From Pseudomonadota bacterium (GTDB taxonomy: Bacteria > Pseudomonadota > Gammaproteobacteria > Steroidobacterales > Steroidobacteraceae), in assembly GCA_021808195.1 (NCBI GenBank), contig JAKBCE010000144.1, forward strand, positions 1 to 6,257: DNA of 6,257 nucleotides, written 5' to 3'. The number at the start of each line of letters is the position of its first letter. Within the stretch, counting starts at the first letter, position 1. Under the pieces are notes generated by a model. It saw only the letters and a program-made list of their open reading frames with translations, searched no databases and was not told the origin of the DNA. Both the position numbers and the translations under genes were made by a program. Shown piece after piece: positions 1 through 5,445 of this stretch.

Positions 1-498
1 TTCTTCGCGCACAGCGGCGGATTGCAGAAATACCTGCCGGCGGCGATGGCCCTGTTCTGTCCGAACGTCAACTCCTACCGGCGCCTGACCCGCTACCTGT
101 CCGCGCCCATCAATGCGCAGTGGGGCTACGACAACCGCACCGCAGGGCTGCGGGTGCCGATGTCCGGCCCCGAGGACCGGCGGGTGGAGAACCGCATCTG
201 CGGGGCCGACGCCAATCCGTACATCGCCCTTGCCGCCTCGCTCGCCTGCGGTTACCTCGGTATGGTCGAGGGGCTGCAGCCCTCCGAGCCGGTCTCCGGC
301 AGCGCTCACGAGCTGCCGTTCGGTCTGCCGCGCTCGCTCGATGAGGCGCTGCGCGAGCTGCGGCGCGGCACGGCGCTGGTGCGCGTGCTCGGCGAGGCAT
401 TCATCTCGGCGTTCACCATCGTCAAGGAGGCCGAATACGAGGTCTTCCTGCAGGTGATCAGTTCCTGGGAGCGCGAGCATCTGCTGCTGAACGTCTGA
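1..498 (+). CDS. Glutamine synthetase family protein (PuuA-like), C-terminal 165 residues
   Basis: This is the 3' part of a gene whose beginning lies left of the window; the frame is open from base 1 and ends in TGA at 496-498. The family forms a gamma-glutamyl amide from glutamate, ATP and an amine or ammonia in the cytosol. The fragment carries the C-terminal catalytic core. NRTAGLRVP (fragment residues 45-53) supplies the conserved arginines, and RRVENRICGADANPY (60-74) is the usual block ahead of the helical AALAASLACGYLG-like segment. The C-terminus EREHLLLNV resembles PuuA-type gamma-glutamylputrescine synthetases and their relatives more than housekeeping GlnA, which has RIEFRFPDPAANPY at the equivalent block and a C-terminal adenylylation-site region. 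The family call is firm. The amine substrate cannot be told from a fragment, and no other putrescine-pathway genes are in view. A small GC-rich dyad (GACGCC/GGCGTC, 499-515) follows the stop without a T-run. Confidence 0.9.
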   Translation, partial: FFAHSGGLQKYLPAAMALFCPNVNSYRRLTRYLSAPINAQWGYDNRTAGLRVPMSGPEDRRVENRICGADANPYIALAASLACGYLGMVEGLQPSEPVSGSAHELPFGLPRSLDEALRELRRGTALVRVLGEAFISAFTIVKEAEYEVFLQVISSWEREHLLLNV

Positions 499-538
499 GA
501 CGCCCCGGCGGCGTCCGCGGCCGGCGCGATGGTGTACA

Positions 539-570
539 GTCGGGCGGCGGCGGTGAGGCCGCCTCCCGAT
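539..570 (+). promoter_or_regulatory. GC-rich hairpin immediately upstream of the ppgK start cluster
   Basis: CGGG (541-544) and GGCGGC (546-551) pair with GCCGCC (558-563) and CCCG (565-568). The c545/t564 mismatch is the only interruption, and the stem extends outward by T540-A569 and a G-U pair. The loop is GGTGAG. No T-run follows, so it is not a standard intrinsic terminator. It ends only a few bases before ATG 574 and could shape the ribosome-binding region of ppgK. The structure is read directly; any regulatory role is inference. Confidence 0.4.
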
Positions 571-588
571 AACATGATGGGCATGAGC

Positions 589-1338
589 ATGACGGAAAAT
601 GTGCTGGGTATCGATGTCGGTGGATCCTCGATCAAGGCCGGCGTGGTGGACGTAGAGGCCGGTCAGATGATCGGTGAGCTGATCTCGGCGCCGACGCCTC
701 GTCCGGCGACGCCCGATGCGATGATGCCGGTGATCGCAGCGCTCGCGGCGCGCCTGCCGGAAGCGAAGGGCCGCATCGGACTCGCCTTTCCCGCCGTGGT
801 GAAGCATGGCCGGGCGCGCACGGCGGCGAACGTCGATCATGCCTGGATCGGCGCGGACGGCGGGGCGCTGGTGCGCCGCACGCTGAACCGGCCGGCGCTG
901 TTTCTCAACGACGCCGATGCCGCGGGGCTCGCCGAGATGCGCTTCGGCGCGGGGCGCGGTGAGAACGGCACGGTCATCATGCTGACCTTCGGCACCGGGA
1001 TCGGCACGGCGCTGTTCACCGGCGGGCACCTGTTTCCCAACAGTGAGCTCGGGCACATGGAGCTCAACGGCATGGATGCGGAGAAGTGGGCGTCGGCGCA
1101 CGTCAAAACGGTGCAGGGCCTCGACTGGGAAGGGTGGATCGAGCGGGTCAACGTGTACCTCGAGCGCATGCATGCGATGTTCTGGCCGGATCTGTTCATC
1201 CTCGGCGGCGCGATCAGCGAGCGGTTTGCCGACTTCGCTCCGCTGCTGCGCTCCGAGGCGCGCATCCGTCCGGCGCAGTTCGCCGGCCAGGCCGGCGTGA
1301 TCGGCGCGGCAATCGCGGCGGCGGAAGCCGGCGCGTGA
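589..1338 (+). CDS. ppgK: Polyphosphate glucokinase (ROK family)
   Basis: This enzyme phosphorylates glucose to glucose 6-phosphate using inorganic polyphosphate, often also ATP, as donor in the cytosol. The 249-residue product has the family's length and layout. The phosphate-binding DVGGSSIKAG is at residues 9-18, and LNDAD at 106-110 contains the likely catalytic base D108. FGTGIGTA is at 134-141, and the sugar-contacting FPNSELGH is at 149-156. A C-terminal PDLFILGGAISERF block is followed by AGVIGAAIAA. The ROK zinc motif CxCGxxGC is absent, as in known PpgK proteins, and the FPN-ELGH-E-G-DAE stretch is characteristic of polyphosphate glucokinases rather than ordinary glucokinases. In-frame ATGs lie at 574, 577, 583 and 589, with another at 529. 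I chose 589 because homologues begin a few residues before GIDxGG and a weak GATGGG lies 7 nt upstream; no start has a strong Shine-Dalgarno. It lies 90 nt after the glutamine synthetase gene and 25 nt before the aminotransferase, so co-transcription is likely. Confidence 0.88.
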   Translation: MTENVLGIDVGGSSIKAGVVDVEAGQMIGELISAPTPRPATPDAMMPVIAALAARLPEAKGRIGLAFPAVVKHGRARTAANVDHAWIGADGGALVRRTLNRPALFLNDADAAGLAEMRFGAGRGENGTVIMLTFGTGIGTALFTGGHLFPNSELGHMELNGMDAEKWASAHVKTVQGLDWEGWIERVNVYLERMHAMFWPDLFILGGAISERFADFAPLLRSEARIRPAQFAGQAGVIGAAIAAAEAGA

Positions 1339-1363
1339 GCCGCCCGCGCGCTGCGGCGAGTCG

Positions 1364-2542
1364 ATGAGCTGGTTCGGGCGCAGCAAGCTGCCTGAGGTCG
1401 GCACGACCCTCTTCGCGGTGATGTCCCGCCGGGCGCAGGCGCTCGGGGCGATCAACCTCGGTCAGGGCTTCCCCGATTACGACATCGACCCGCGCCTGAG
1501 CGAGCAGGTGGCCGAGGCGATGCGCCAGGGGCACAACCAGTACGCCCCGATGGAGGGACTGCCGGCGCTGCGCGCGGCGATCGCACGCAAGCTCGAGGCG
1601 CGCTACGGACTGCGCGTCGACCCGCAGGCGGAGATCACCGTGACGCTCGGGGCCACCGAAGCGATCTACAGCGGGATCCAGGCGCTCGTCGGCCCCGGCG
1701 ACGAGGTGATTGCCTTCGATCCGGCCTATGACGCCTATGAGCCGGCCGTGCGCCTCGCCGGAGCGCGCTGCATCCGTCTGGCGCTCTCGCCGCCGCAGTT
1801 CCGCTACGACTGGGACCGGGTGCGCGCGATGGTGGGCGAGCGTACCCGGCTGATCCTGCTCAATTCCCCGCACAATCCCACCTGCACGGTGGCCACTGCG
1901 CACGATCTGGACGCACTCGCCTCGATCGTGGCGGGTCGTGAGATCACGGTGCTCGCGGATGAGGTCTACGAGCACATGGTGTTCGACGGACGCTCCCACG
2001 CCTCGGTCCTGACGCATCCGCACCTGCGCGGGTGCAGCCTCGCGGTGTTCTCCTTCGGCAAGACGCTGCACGCGACCGGCGTGCGGGTCGGCTACGGCGT
2101 CGCCCCGCCGGCGCTCACCGCGGAGCTGCGCAAGGTCCACCAGTTCAACACGTTCAGCATTGCGCGTCCGTTGCAGCAGGCCATCGCGTGCTACCTCGCC
2201 GAGCGACCGGACACGGGAGTGGACCTGCCGGCGTTCTTCCAGGCCAAGCGCGACCGGTTGCGCGTCGCACTCGGGGGATCTGCACTGCAGCTGCCGCCGG
2301 CGGCCGGCACATTCTTCCAGCTGCTCGATTTCTCGGCCCTCGCGCCACCGGGCGACGTCGCATTCGCCGAGCGGCTGCTGACCGAGGCGGGGGTTGCCTC
2401 GATCCCGCTGTCACCGTTCTACGCCGCGCCGCCGCCGCTCTCGTGTGTGCGCCTGTGCATCGCGAAGCGGGAGGCAACCCTCGATGCGGCCGCCGAGCGG
2501 CTCGGAGCGTTCGCGCACCGTCTGGCGCGCGCAGGTGCCTGA
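1364..2542 (+). CDS. ybdL: PLP-dependent methionine aminotransferase (YbdL-type, class I/II fold I)
   Basis: This 392-residue protein aligns along its whole length with remembered E. coli YbdL (386 aa), an aminotransferase acting on methionine and some other amino acids with 2-oxo acids, including the last step of methionine salvage from KMTB. Diagnostic stretches include SKLPEVGTTLF near the start, INLGQGFPDY, HNQYAPMEGLPALR and TLGATEAIYSGI. NSPHNPT carries the cofactor-ring Asn171, DEVYEH carries Asp199 and Tyr202, and SFGKT carries the Schiff-base Lys233. RLCIAKRE carries the substrate-carboxylate Arg363. All catalytic residues are present and the protein looks full length. The ATG at 1364 fits the family N-terminus; the upstream GGCGAG is a weak ribosome site. 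Kynurenine aminotransferase-like relatives share this fold, so exact substrate preference is inferred. It is the last gene of the plus-strand cluster and faces the minus-strand genes across a 284-bp gap. Confidence 0.9.
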   Translation: MSWFGRSKLPEVGTTLFAVMSRRAQALGAINLGQGFPDYDIDPRLSEQVAEAMRQGHNQYAPMEGLPALRAAIARKLEARYGLRVDPQAEITVTLGATEAIYSGIQALVGPGDEVIAFDPAYDAYEPAVRLAGARCIRLALSPPQFRYDWDRVRAMVGERTRLILLNSPHNPTCTVATAHDLDALASIVAGREITVLADEVYEHMVFDGRSHASVLTHPHLRGCSLAVFSFGKTLHATGVRVGYGVAPPALTAELRKVHQFNTFSIARPLQQAIACYLAERPDTGVDLPAFFQAKRDRLRVALGGSALQLPPAAGTFFQLLDFSALAPPGDVAFAERLLTEAGVASIPLSPFYAAPPPLSCVRLCIAKREATLDAAAERLGAFAHRLARAGA

Positions 2543-2787
2543 TCCGCTGCATTGCGCAGGCGAAACTGTGTCGCGTAGCCGGATGCAGCGACGGGCACGG
2601 CGGCGCAGTTGGGGCTCCAGACGCATTCGCTGTCGATTTCGCTTGCCGGCAGGATCCGAACTCTCGCCCGAAAGCCCGCCGCGACGTTGTGTGAGGACTC
2701 GGTCGGGGTATCCCGTTGCGGCGCGGGAATGACTCGCCTGGGGTAATCGTTTCAGGCACCGCGAGGTCAATCGGCACGGACTCGAAA
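2543..2787. other. Non-coding convergence zone between ybdL and the SnoaL-like gene
   Basis: The two gene blocks converge here. I see no credible small gene, tRNA or mobile-element remnant. An 8-bp inverted repeat, CGCTGCAT (2545-2552) with ATGCAGCG (2583-2590), begins just after the ybdL stop. Its 30-nt loop and lack of a T-run make it a poor terminator. The T-arm-like GGACTCGAAACC near 2778-2789 is not part of a cloverleaf. The strong hairpin at 2788-2821 is listed separately. Confidence 0.5.
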
Positions 2788-2821
2788 CCTCGTGCCGGCA
2801 GTCCAGGCCGCCGGCACGAGG
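2788..2821 (-). terminator. Strong 12-bp hairpin just downstream of the SnoaL-like gene
   Basis: CCTCGTGCCGGC (2788-2799) is perfectly complementary to GCCGGCACGAGG (2810-2821), with a 10-nt loop. On the minus strand the stem starts 5 nt after the stop codon at 2827, where a terminator would lie, and is followed by a short TTT. The T-run is much shorter than in a classic intrinsic terminator, so efficiency is uncertain. It may also stop or protect the convergent plus-strand transcript. CGGCACG (2772-2778) could instead pair with CGTGCCG (2791-2797), giving a competing 7-bp stem. Confidence 0.55.
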
Positions 2822-2826
2822 CTGCA

Positions 2827-3294
2827 TCAGTGTCCCGGCGCGAACATCGGATTGCCGCTCGCGGTCTCGGTTGGCGGCACCTCCGGCTGCATCACGTCCC
2901 AGTGCTCGACGATGCGGCCATGGCGGATCCGGAAGATATCCACCGCGACCAGGGGTTTGGGGCCGAAGCCGATATACAGACCGTGCATCATCACCAGGTT
3001 GCCTTCGGCGACGACCATTCCTGGAACGTATCGAAAGTGAGCCGGCAGTCGCCTCACCAGCTTGGCAAGCGCTTCGATTCCATTGTCGATGTGCGGGTTG
3101 TGTTGAATGTATGGGTGACCGCCCCAATAGCGCTTGAGCGCGGAGAGATCGCGTTGGACGAATAGCGCGTTCATCGCGTGCTCTACCAGCGCCTTGTTCA
3201 CTTCAGCGGTGGTCGTACTCGCGCGCGCGACAAGCGGCGGTCCGAGCAGCACAGTTGTGAGCGATATTGCGAATGCGATTCGGCGGAAAGTCAT
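2827..3294 (-). CDS. Exported SnoaL-like (NTF2-fold) protein, COG4922-like
   Basis: The 155-residue product has a Sec-type signal peptide: MTFRRIAF, then a hydrophobic run to about residue 22, then Ala23-Arg24-Ala25 as the likely cleavage site. The mature part is a single NTF2/SnoaL-fold domain. Family signatures are YIQHNPHI (62-69), VVAEGNLVMMHG (94-105), VAVDIFRIRHGRIVEHWDVMQP (116-137) and the C-terminal tail GNPMF (147-151). Relatives are annotated as predicted SnoaL-like aldol-condensation-catalysing enzymes, but few have been tested and this one has no demonstrated activity; His65, Asp119, His131 and Asp133 are pocket candidates. The start at 3294 is preferred over the in-frame ATG at 3351 because GGGAG lies 6 nt upstream and the signal peptide begins there. 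It is the last gene of the AraC-flavodoxin-SnoaL set, 53 nt after the flavodoxin-like gene. Domain call confident; reaction unknown. Confidence 0.8.
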   Translation of the reverse strand: MTFRRIAFAISLTTVLLGPPLVARASTTTAEVNKALVEHAMNALFVQRDLSALKRYWGGHPYIQHNPHIDNGIEALAKLVRRLPAHFRYVPGMVVAEGNLVMMHGLYIGFGPKPLVAVDIFRIRHGRIVEHWDVMQPEVPPTETASGNPMFAPGH

Positions 3295-3302
3295 GATCGG
3301 TT

Positions 3303-3307
3303 CTCCC
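3303..3307 (-). promoter_or_regulatory. Ribosome binding site of the SnoaL-like gene
   Basis: The minus strand reads AGGGAGAA over 3308-3301, with its GGGAG core 8 nt from the ATG and the purine run ending 6 nt from it. This decides the start at 3294 rather than 3351 and restores a complete signal peptide at the N-terminus. Confidence 0.75.
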
Positions 3308-3347
3308 TGGACTGATGGGTAAATGACATTGAAGCCCGCGGTTGCGC

Positions 3348-3926
3348 TCAAGGCCCGTGCCAGCGGCTGGCCGCTCGCGCCACGCGCTCCCCGAACAGCC
3401 GGGCCGTAGTCAGATCGCCCGCTCCAGGCGCCTCTTCGGGTGACGCATCGGCGGGCGACTGCGCCATGGCTCCGGCAAAGGCTCCCAGGTAATTCACCTC
3501 ATCGCGCAGCGATGCCTTTCGGTTGGCCGGTGCCAGTCCGGAGCCCACCCAGATCATGGCGTGCTGCATGGACAGCGTGAACAGGTAGCCCAGGGTCGAG
3601 TGCTTGTCGCCATTCATTGACCCGGAGTTGGTGAAGCCGGCGGCGAATTTGTCGCGCCACCCCTGGGACGCCCAGACTTTGCTGGTCGCATCGGCGAAGC
3701 GCTTGAATTGCCATGGGACGCCTCCCATGTAGGTAGGGGAGCCGAAGATGATCGCGTCCGCCTCCTGCAGCACGTCCCACGCCCCCGCCTCGATCATCCC
3801 TTCCTCGCCAATGACGATCTGCCGCGCCTGGGTGCCGCTTATCGACTGAACGCCATCGAACACGGCCCGCGCCTGCCTGGCCGTATGTCCGTAGCCGCTG
3901 AAGTAAGTCACTGCCACAGCAATCAT
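3348..3926 (-). CDS. Flavodoxin-fold NAD(P)H:quinone oxidoreductase-like protein
   Basis: The 192-residue protein has a flavodoxin/WrbA-type FMN fold. After a first beta strand (MIAVAVTYF), the phosphate loop YFSGYGHT lies at residues 8-15. GSPTYMGGVPWQFKRFAD (62-79) forms the flavin-ring and dimer-contact loop, and AAGFTNSGSMNGDKHSTL (95-112) is the third FMN loop. The C-terminal GDLTTARLFGERVA helix is typical of flavodoxin-family proteins of about 200 aa. Relatives reduce quinones or other electrophiles with NAD(P)H in the cytosol; the true substrate here is unknown. There is no signal peptide. The ATG at 3926 has GGAG 6 nt upstream, while the ATG at 3957-3959 has none and would add 11 residues before the first strand, so 3926 is chosen. 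It lies 97 nt downstream of the AraC-family regulator and 53 nt upstream of the SnoaL-like gene, all on one strand, suggesting regulation by that AraC protein. FMN binding is confidently inferred; enzyme class is moderate. Confidence 0.85.
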   Translation of the reverse strand: MIAVAVTYFSGYGHTARQARAVFDGVQSISGTQARQIVIGEEGMIEAGAWDVLQEADAIIFGSPTYMGGVPWQFKRFADATSKVWASQGWRDKFAAGFTNSGSMNGDKHSTLGYLFTLSMQHAMIWVGSGLAPANRKASLRDEVNYLGAFAGAMAQSPADASPEEAPGAGDLTTARLFGERVARAASRWHGP

Positions 3927-3932
3927 CTGCAA

Positions 3933-3936
3933 CTCC
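3933..3936 (-). promoter_or_regulatory. Ribosome binding site of the flavodoxin-like gene
   Basis: GGAG on the minus strand is followed by the 6-nt spacer ttgcag and the ATG at 3926. This favours the internal start over the upstream ATG at 3959, which has no purine-rich sequence before it. Confidence 0.65.
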
Positions 3937-3960
3937 GCGAATGCCTCGGTGGTCACCATG

Positions 3961-4017
3961 ATCGCGGACGCATGCCGGTCGGGACAGGTCCGAAATTATT
4001 CCTGCACTGTCCGCGAT
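3961..4017. promoter_or_regulatory. Inverted repeat between the araC-type and flavodoxin-like genes (candidate operator)
   Basis: ATCGCGGAC (3961-3969) is repeated in perfect inverted orientation as GTCCGCGAT (4009-4017), with 39 nt between the two arms. Nested inside, GGACAG (3982-3987) is inverted as CTGTCC (4007-4012). An AT-rich patch (cgaaattatt, 3991-4000) sits between them and gives a loose AATAAT-like -10 on the minus strand, without a matching -35. The placement upstream of the flavodoxin-like gene suits a regulator binding site. That function is inference. Confidence 0.4.
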
Positions 4018-4023
4018 TTGGTT

Positions 4024-4917
4024 TCAGGAGCCGCTCGAGTGCGCGCGCCGTCGCCAGGCCGAGGGCGTGATCCCGTGGCGTGCACGGAACCGTCGGATGA
4101 AGGATTCGACCTCGACGTATCTCAGCCTTTGGGCGATGGCGGCAACTGCGAGGTCGGTCGTTGCGAGCATCTGACGGGCCTCGATCATCCGACGCTCGAT
4201 CACCCATTCACGATAGGTGCGACCGGTGAGCTTGCGAAGTCGGGTGGTGAGGTATCCCTCATTGAATCCGAGACGGGAGGCAGCATCGGCGAGTGAAGCA
4301 GCTCCGAGGTAGTGGCGATCTATGTCGGCGAAAACAAGCGATGCCAGATCCTCTGCCGCCGAAACGCCGGGCCGGGCAGTCTCCAGCAAGGGCGCACACC
4401 GCGCCACCGTCACGAGCAGCCATTGCAGGGCCGCGCGCACCGCATGGACGTATCCGGGTTCACGTGTCCGAAGCTCATCATGCATGCGCGCGACGAGTGC
4501 GTCCGCATGCTCGGTCGCGGAACCCAGGGAAATGGGGCGCAGCATCTGCAGCAGCGGCTGGCGGAACAGATCGAACAGCGTGTCCTGCGGAAGACCTGCA
4601 AGGGGAGTCAGTCCCCGAGCCGTCGAGGCGTCGAGGGTATCGGGCTGGAAAAGAATCGCCCAGCCGTCGGCGTCGCCGAGACGGCGCAGGTCGTGGACCG
4701 ATCCTGGCGCGAGCACAAACGCACTGCCTCTGTGCGCCTCGTAATTGAGCCCGTCGATCGCAATCCGTCCGCCTGCCGCCGTGATGAGGATCAGCTCGAA
4801 GAACAGGTGTGCATGGGGCAACAGTGCACGTGCCTCGGTCTCCCCGGCGAGCCGGTGGATCTCCAGCGGGGCTGCGCTGGCCGATCGCGGGACATACGGG
4901 TAGACGGGAATCGACAT
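4024..4917 (-). CDS. AraC/XylS-family transcriptional regulator with N-terminal cupin sensor domain
   Basis: The 297-residue protein is a two-domain AraC-type regulator. The N-terminal half (roughly 15-100) looks like a cupin ligand-binding barrel, with HAHLFFELILITAAGG followed by a strand and SAFVLAPGSVHDLRRLGD. A helical linker follows, then the C-terminal double helix-turn-helix (about 190-297). The first HTH is SLADAASRLGFNEGYLTTRLRKLTG (about 209-233), and the second includes VAAIAQRLRYVEVESFIRRFRARHGITPSAWRR (about 258-290). The second HTH reads RYVEVESFIRRF where many relatives have GYESQSYFSRVF, a common degree of variation. Start 4917 is chosen because AGGAG lies 6 nt upstream; the in-frame extension to 5118 is arginine-rich non-family sequence. 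It probably controls the flavodoxin-like and SnoaL-like genes directly downstream on the same strand, and perhaps itself. The ligand is unknown. Confidence 0.9.
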   Translation of the reverse strand: MSIPVYPYVPRSASAAPLEIHRLAGETEARALLPHAHLFFELILITAAGGRIAIDGLNYEAHRGSAFVLAPGSVHDLRRLGDADGWAILFQPDTLDASTARGLTPLAGLPQDTLFDLFRQPLLQMLRPISLGSATEHADALVARMHDELRTREPGYVHAVRAALQWLLVTVARCAPLLETARPGVSAAEDLASLVFADIDRHYLGAASLADAASRLGFNEGYLTTRLRKLTGRTYREWVIERRMIEARQMLATTDLAVAAIAQRLRYVEVESFIRRFRARHGITPSAWRRRAHSSGS

Positions 4918-4923
4918 GATTGA

Positions 4924-4928
4924 CTCCT
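4924..4928 (-). promoter_or_regulatory. Ribosome binding site of the AraC-family gene
   Basis: AGGAG on the minus strand, followed by tcaatc (6 nt) and ATG at 4917. It is the strongest Shine-Dalgarno sequence in the window and fixes this start against the 67-codon upstream extension. Confidence 0.8.
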
Positions 4929-5042
4929 CTGACCGGTCCGGCTTCCGGATCGATCGCCGGGCAGTGCGCACCATCGTACCCATCCGGTCAAGCACGCCGT
5001 GCCCGAGGGGTGCTCGAATCTTGGATCGTTTACGGGCGCATC

Positions 5043-5083
5043 GGTGGGCTGCACGGGCATCCATTAATGCCCGTCGGCCCGCC
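5043..5083. repeat. Long imperfect hairpin upstream of the AraC-family gene
   Basis: The inner stem ACGGGCAT (5053-5060) pairs perfectly with ATGCCCGT (5067-5074) around the 6-nt loop ccatta. The outer stem GGTGGGC (5043-5049) pairs with GCCCGCC (5077-5083) with one G-U pair. The two bases between the stems can also pair (T5050-G5076, G5051-C5075), leaving c5052 bulged: about 17 pairs with one bulge. Neither side has a T-run, so it is not a classic intrinsic terminator. It may be a REP-like element, a protein-binding dyad, or a 3'-end structure for the icd-Nudix-DUF2905 transcript. Confidence 0.6.
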
Positions 5084-5196
5084 CAGCGCCAGCTGGGGCG
5101 CCTGCCTGAAGAGGCCATGTGTCCGCATCGATCGCGAACTGCAACTCCGGAGCAGACCGGGTGGCAATCCTCTCGGGGGGCGCGGAATTGCCCGCC

Positions 5197-5397
5197 TCAG
5201 CGGCGCAGGATCCACGCGATGATGGAGATCGCGAGGCTCACCAGGAGCATGGTGGTGATGGGAAAGAAAAACTGGAAGCCCGGCCGTTCGATGACGATGT
5301 CGCCCGGCAGCTTGAACAACGGCAGCCGCCGCACCCACGGCCAGACGAGGCCGAGCACGATCAGCACCACACCGAGCACGACTAGAATGCGGTTCAT
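5197..5397 (-). CDS. DUF2905 family small membrane protein
   Basis: The 66-residue product has two predicted membrane helices: about residues 4-22 (ILVVLGVVLIVLGLVWPWV) and 47-64 (ITTMLLVSLAISIIAWIL). They are joined by a loop holding the DUF2905 hallmark LPGDIVIERPGFQFFFP (30-46), and the chain ends in RR. Length and layout match this widespread bacterial family, whose function is unknown; an inner-membrane location is inferred from the helices. The ATG at 5397 is not preceded by a recognisable Shine-Dalgarno sequence. It begins 48 nt after the Nudix hydrolase stop on the same strand and may be co-transcribed with it. Confidence 0.85.
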   Translation of the reverse strand: MNRILVVLGVVLIVLGLVWPWVRRLPLFKLPGDIVIERPGFQFFFPITTMLLVSLAISIIAWILRR

Positions 5398-5445
5398 GGC
5401 GGGGAGTCTACCGGGCGGCGCGGGCCGATCAATGGCCGCGCACCG

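Larger units (their letters stand above)
4918..5196. other. Intergenic region upstream of the AraC-family gene
   Basis: This 279-bp gap lies between two minus-strand genes and should hold the promoter of the AraC-type gene, but I find no convincing -35/-10 pair. Visible structures are the palindrome GACCGGTC (4931-4938), the small TCCGG/CCGGA stem beside the AraC ribosome site, and the long hairpin at 5043-5083. TGTCCGC (5120-5126) repeats a word found in the candidate operator at 4008-4014. No gene is supported here. Confidence 0.5.

Noticed and set aside
1214..2140. 308-codon open frame on the minus strand
   Set aside because: Lies antisense to the well-supported ybdL and ppgK genes, is rich in Arg/His/Ala with no family resemblance, and is the expected shadow of high-GC coding sequence.
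2545..2590. 8-bp inverted repeat just after the ybdL stop
   Set aside because: The 30-nt loop and lack of a T-run make a terminator unlikely, and several such 8-bp repeats are expected by chance in a window this size.
2772..2800. tRNA-like T-arm (GGACTCGAAACC)
   Set aside because: No acceptor stem, anticodon arm or CCA partner can be placed around it; the stretch is explained by the competing hairpins.
2820..2894. 10-bp direct repeat GGCTGCATCA at 2820-2829 and 2885-2894
   Set aside because: The second copy encodes conserved SnoaL residues (VMQP) and the first covers the stop codon; a 10-mer repeat is within chance and there are no other signs of a duplication or attachment site.
2411..3127. 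238-codon minus-strand open frame spanning the convergence zone
   Set aside because: Overlaps the ybdL 3' end and the SnoaL-like gene in another frame, with low-complexity Arg-rich composition and no recognisable domain.
4293..4923. Overlapping plus-strand open frames opposite the AraC-type gene
   Set aside because: They oppose a clear AraC regulator, show Arg/Ser/Ala-rich composition and no domain, so they are shadows.
4918..5118. 67-codon N-terminal extension of the AraC-type protein
   Set aside because: Arg-rich sequence unlike the family, covering the intergenic hairpin, whereas AGGAG sits ideally before the ATG at 4917.
3927..5149. Shared 11-mer CTGCAACTCCG at 3927-3937 and 5139-5149 as possible cassette-flanking repeat
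   Set aside because: The first copy lies inside the cassette and contains the flavodoxin gene's ribosome site; repeats of this length are expected by chance several times in 6 kb.
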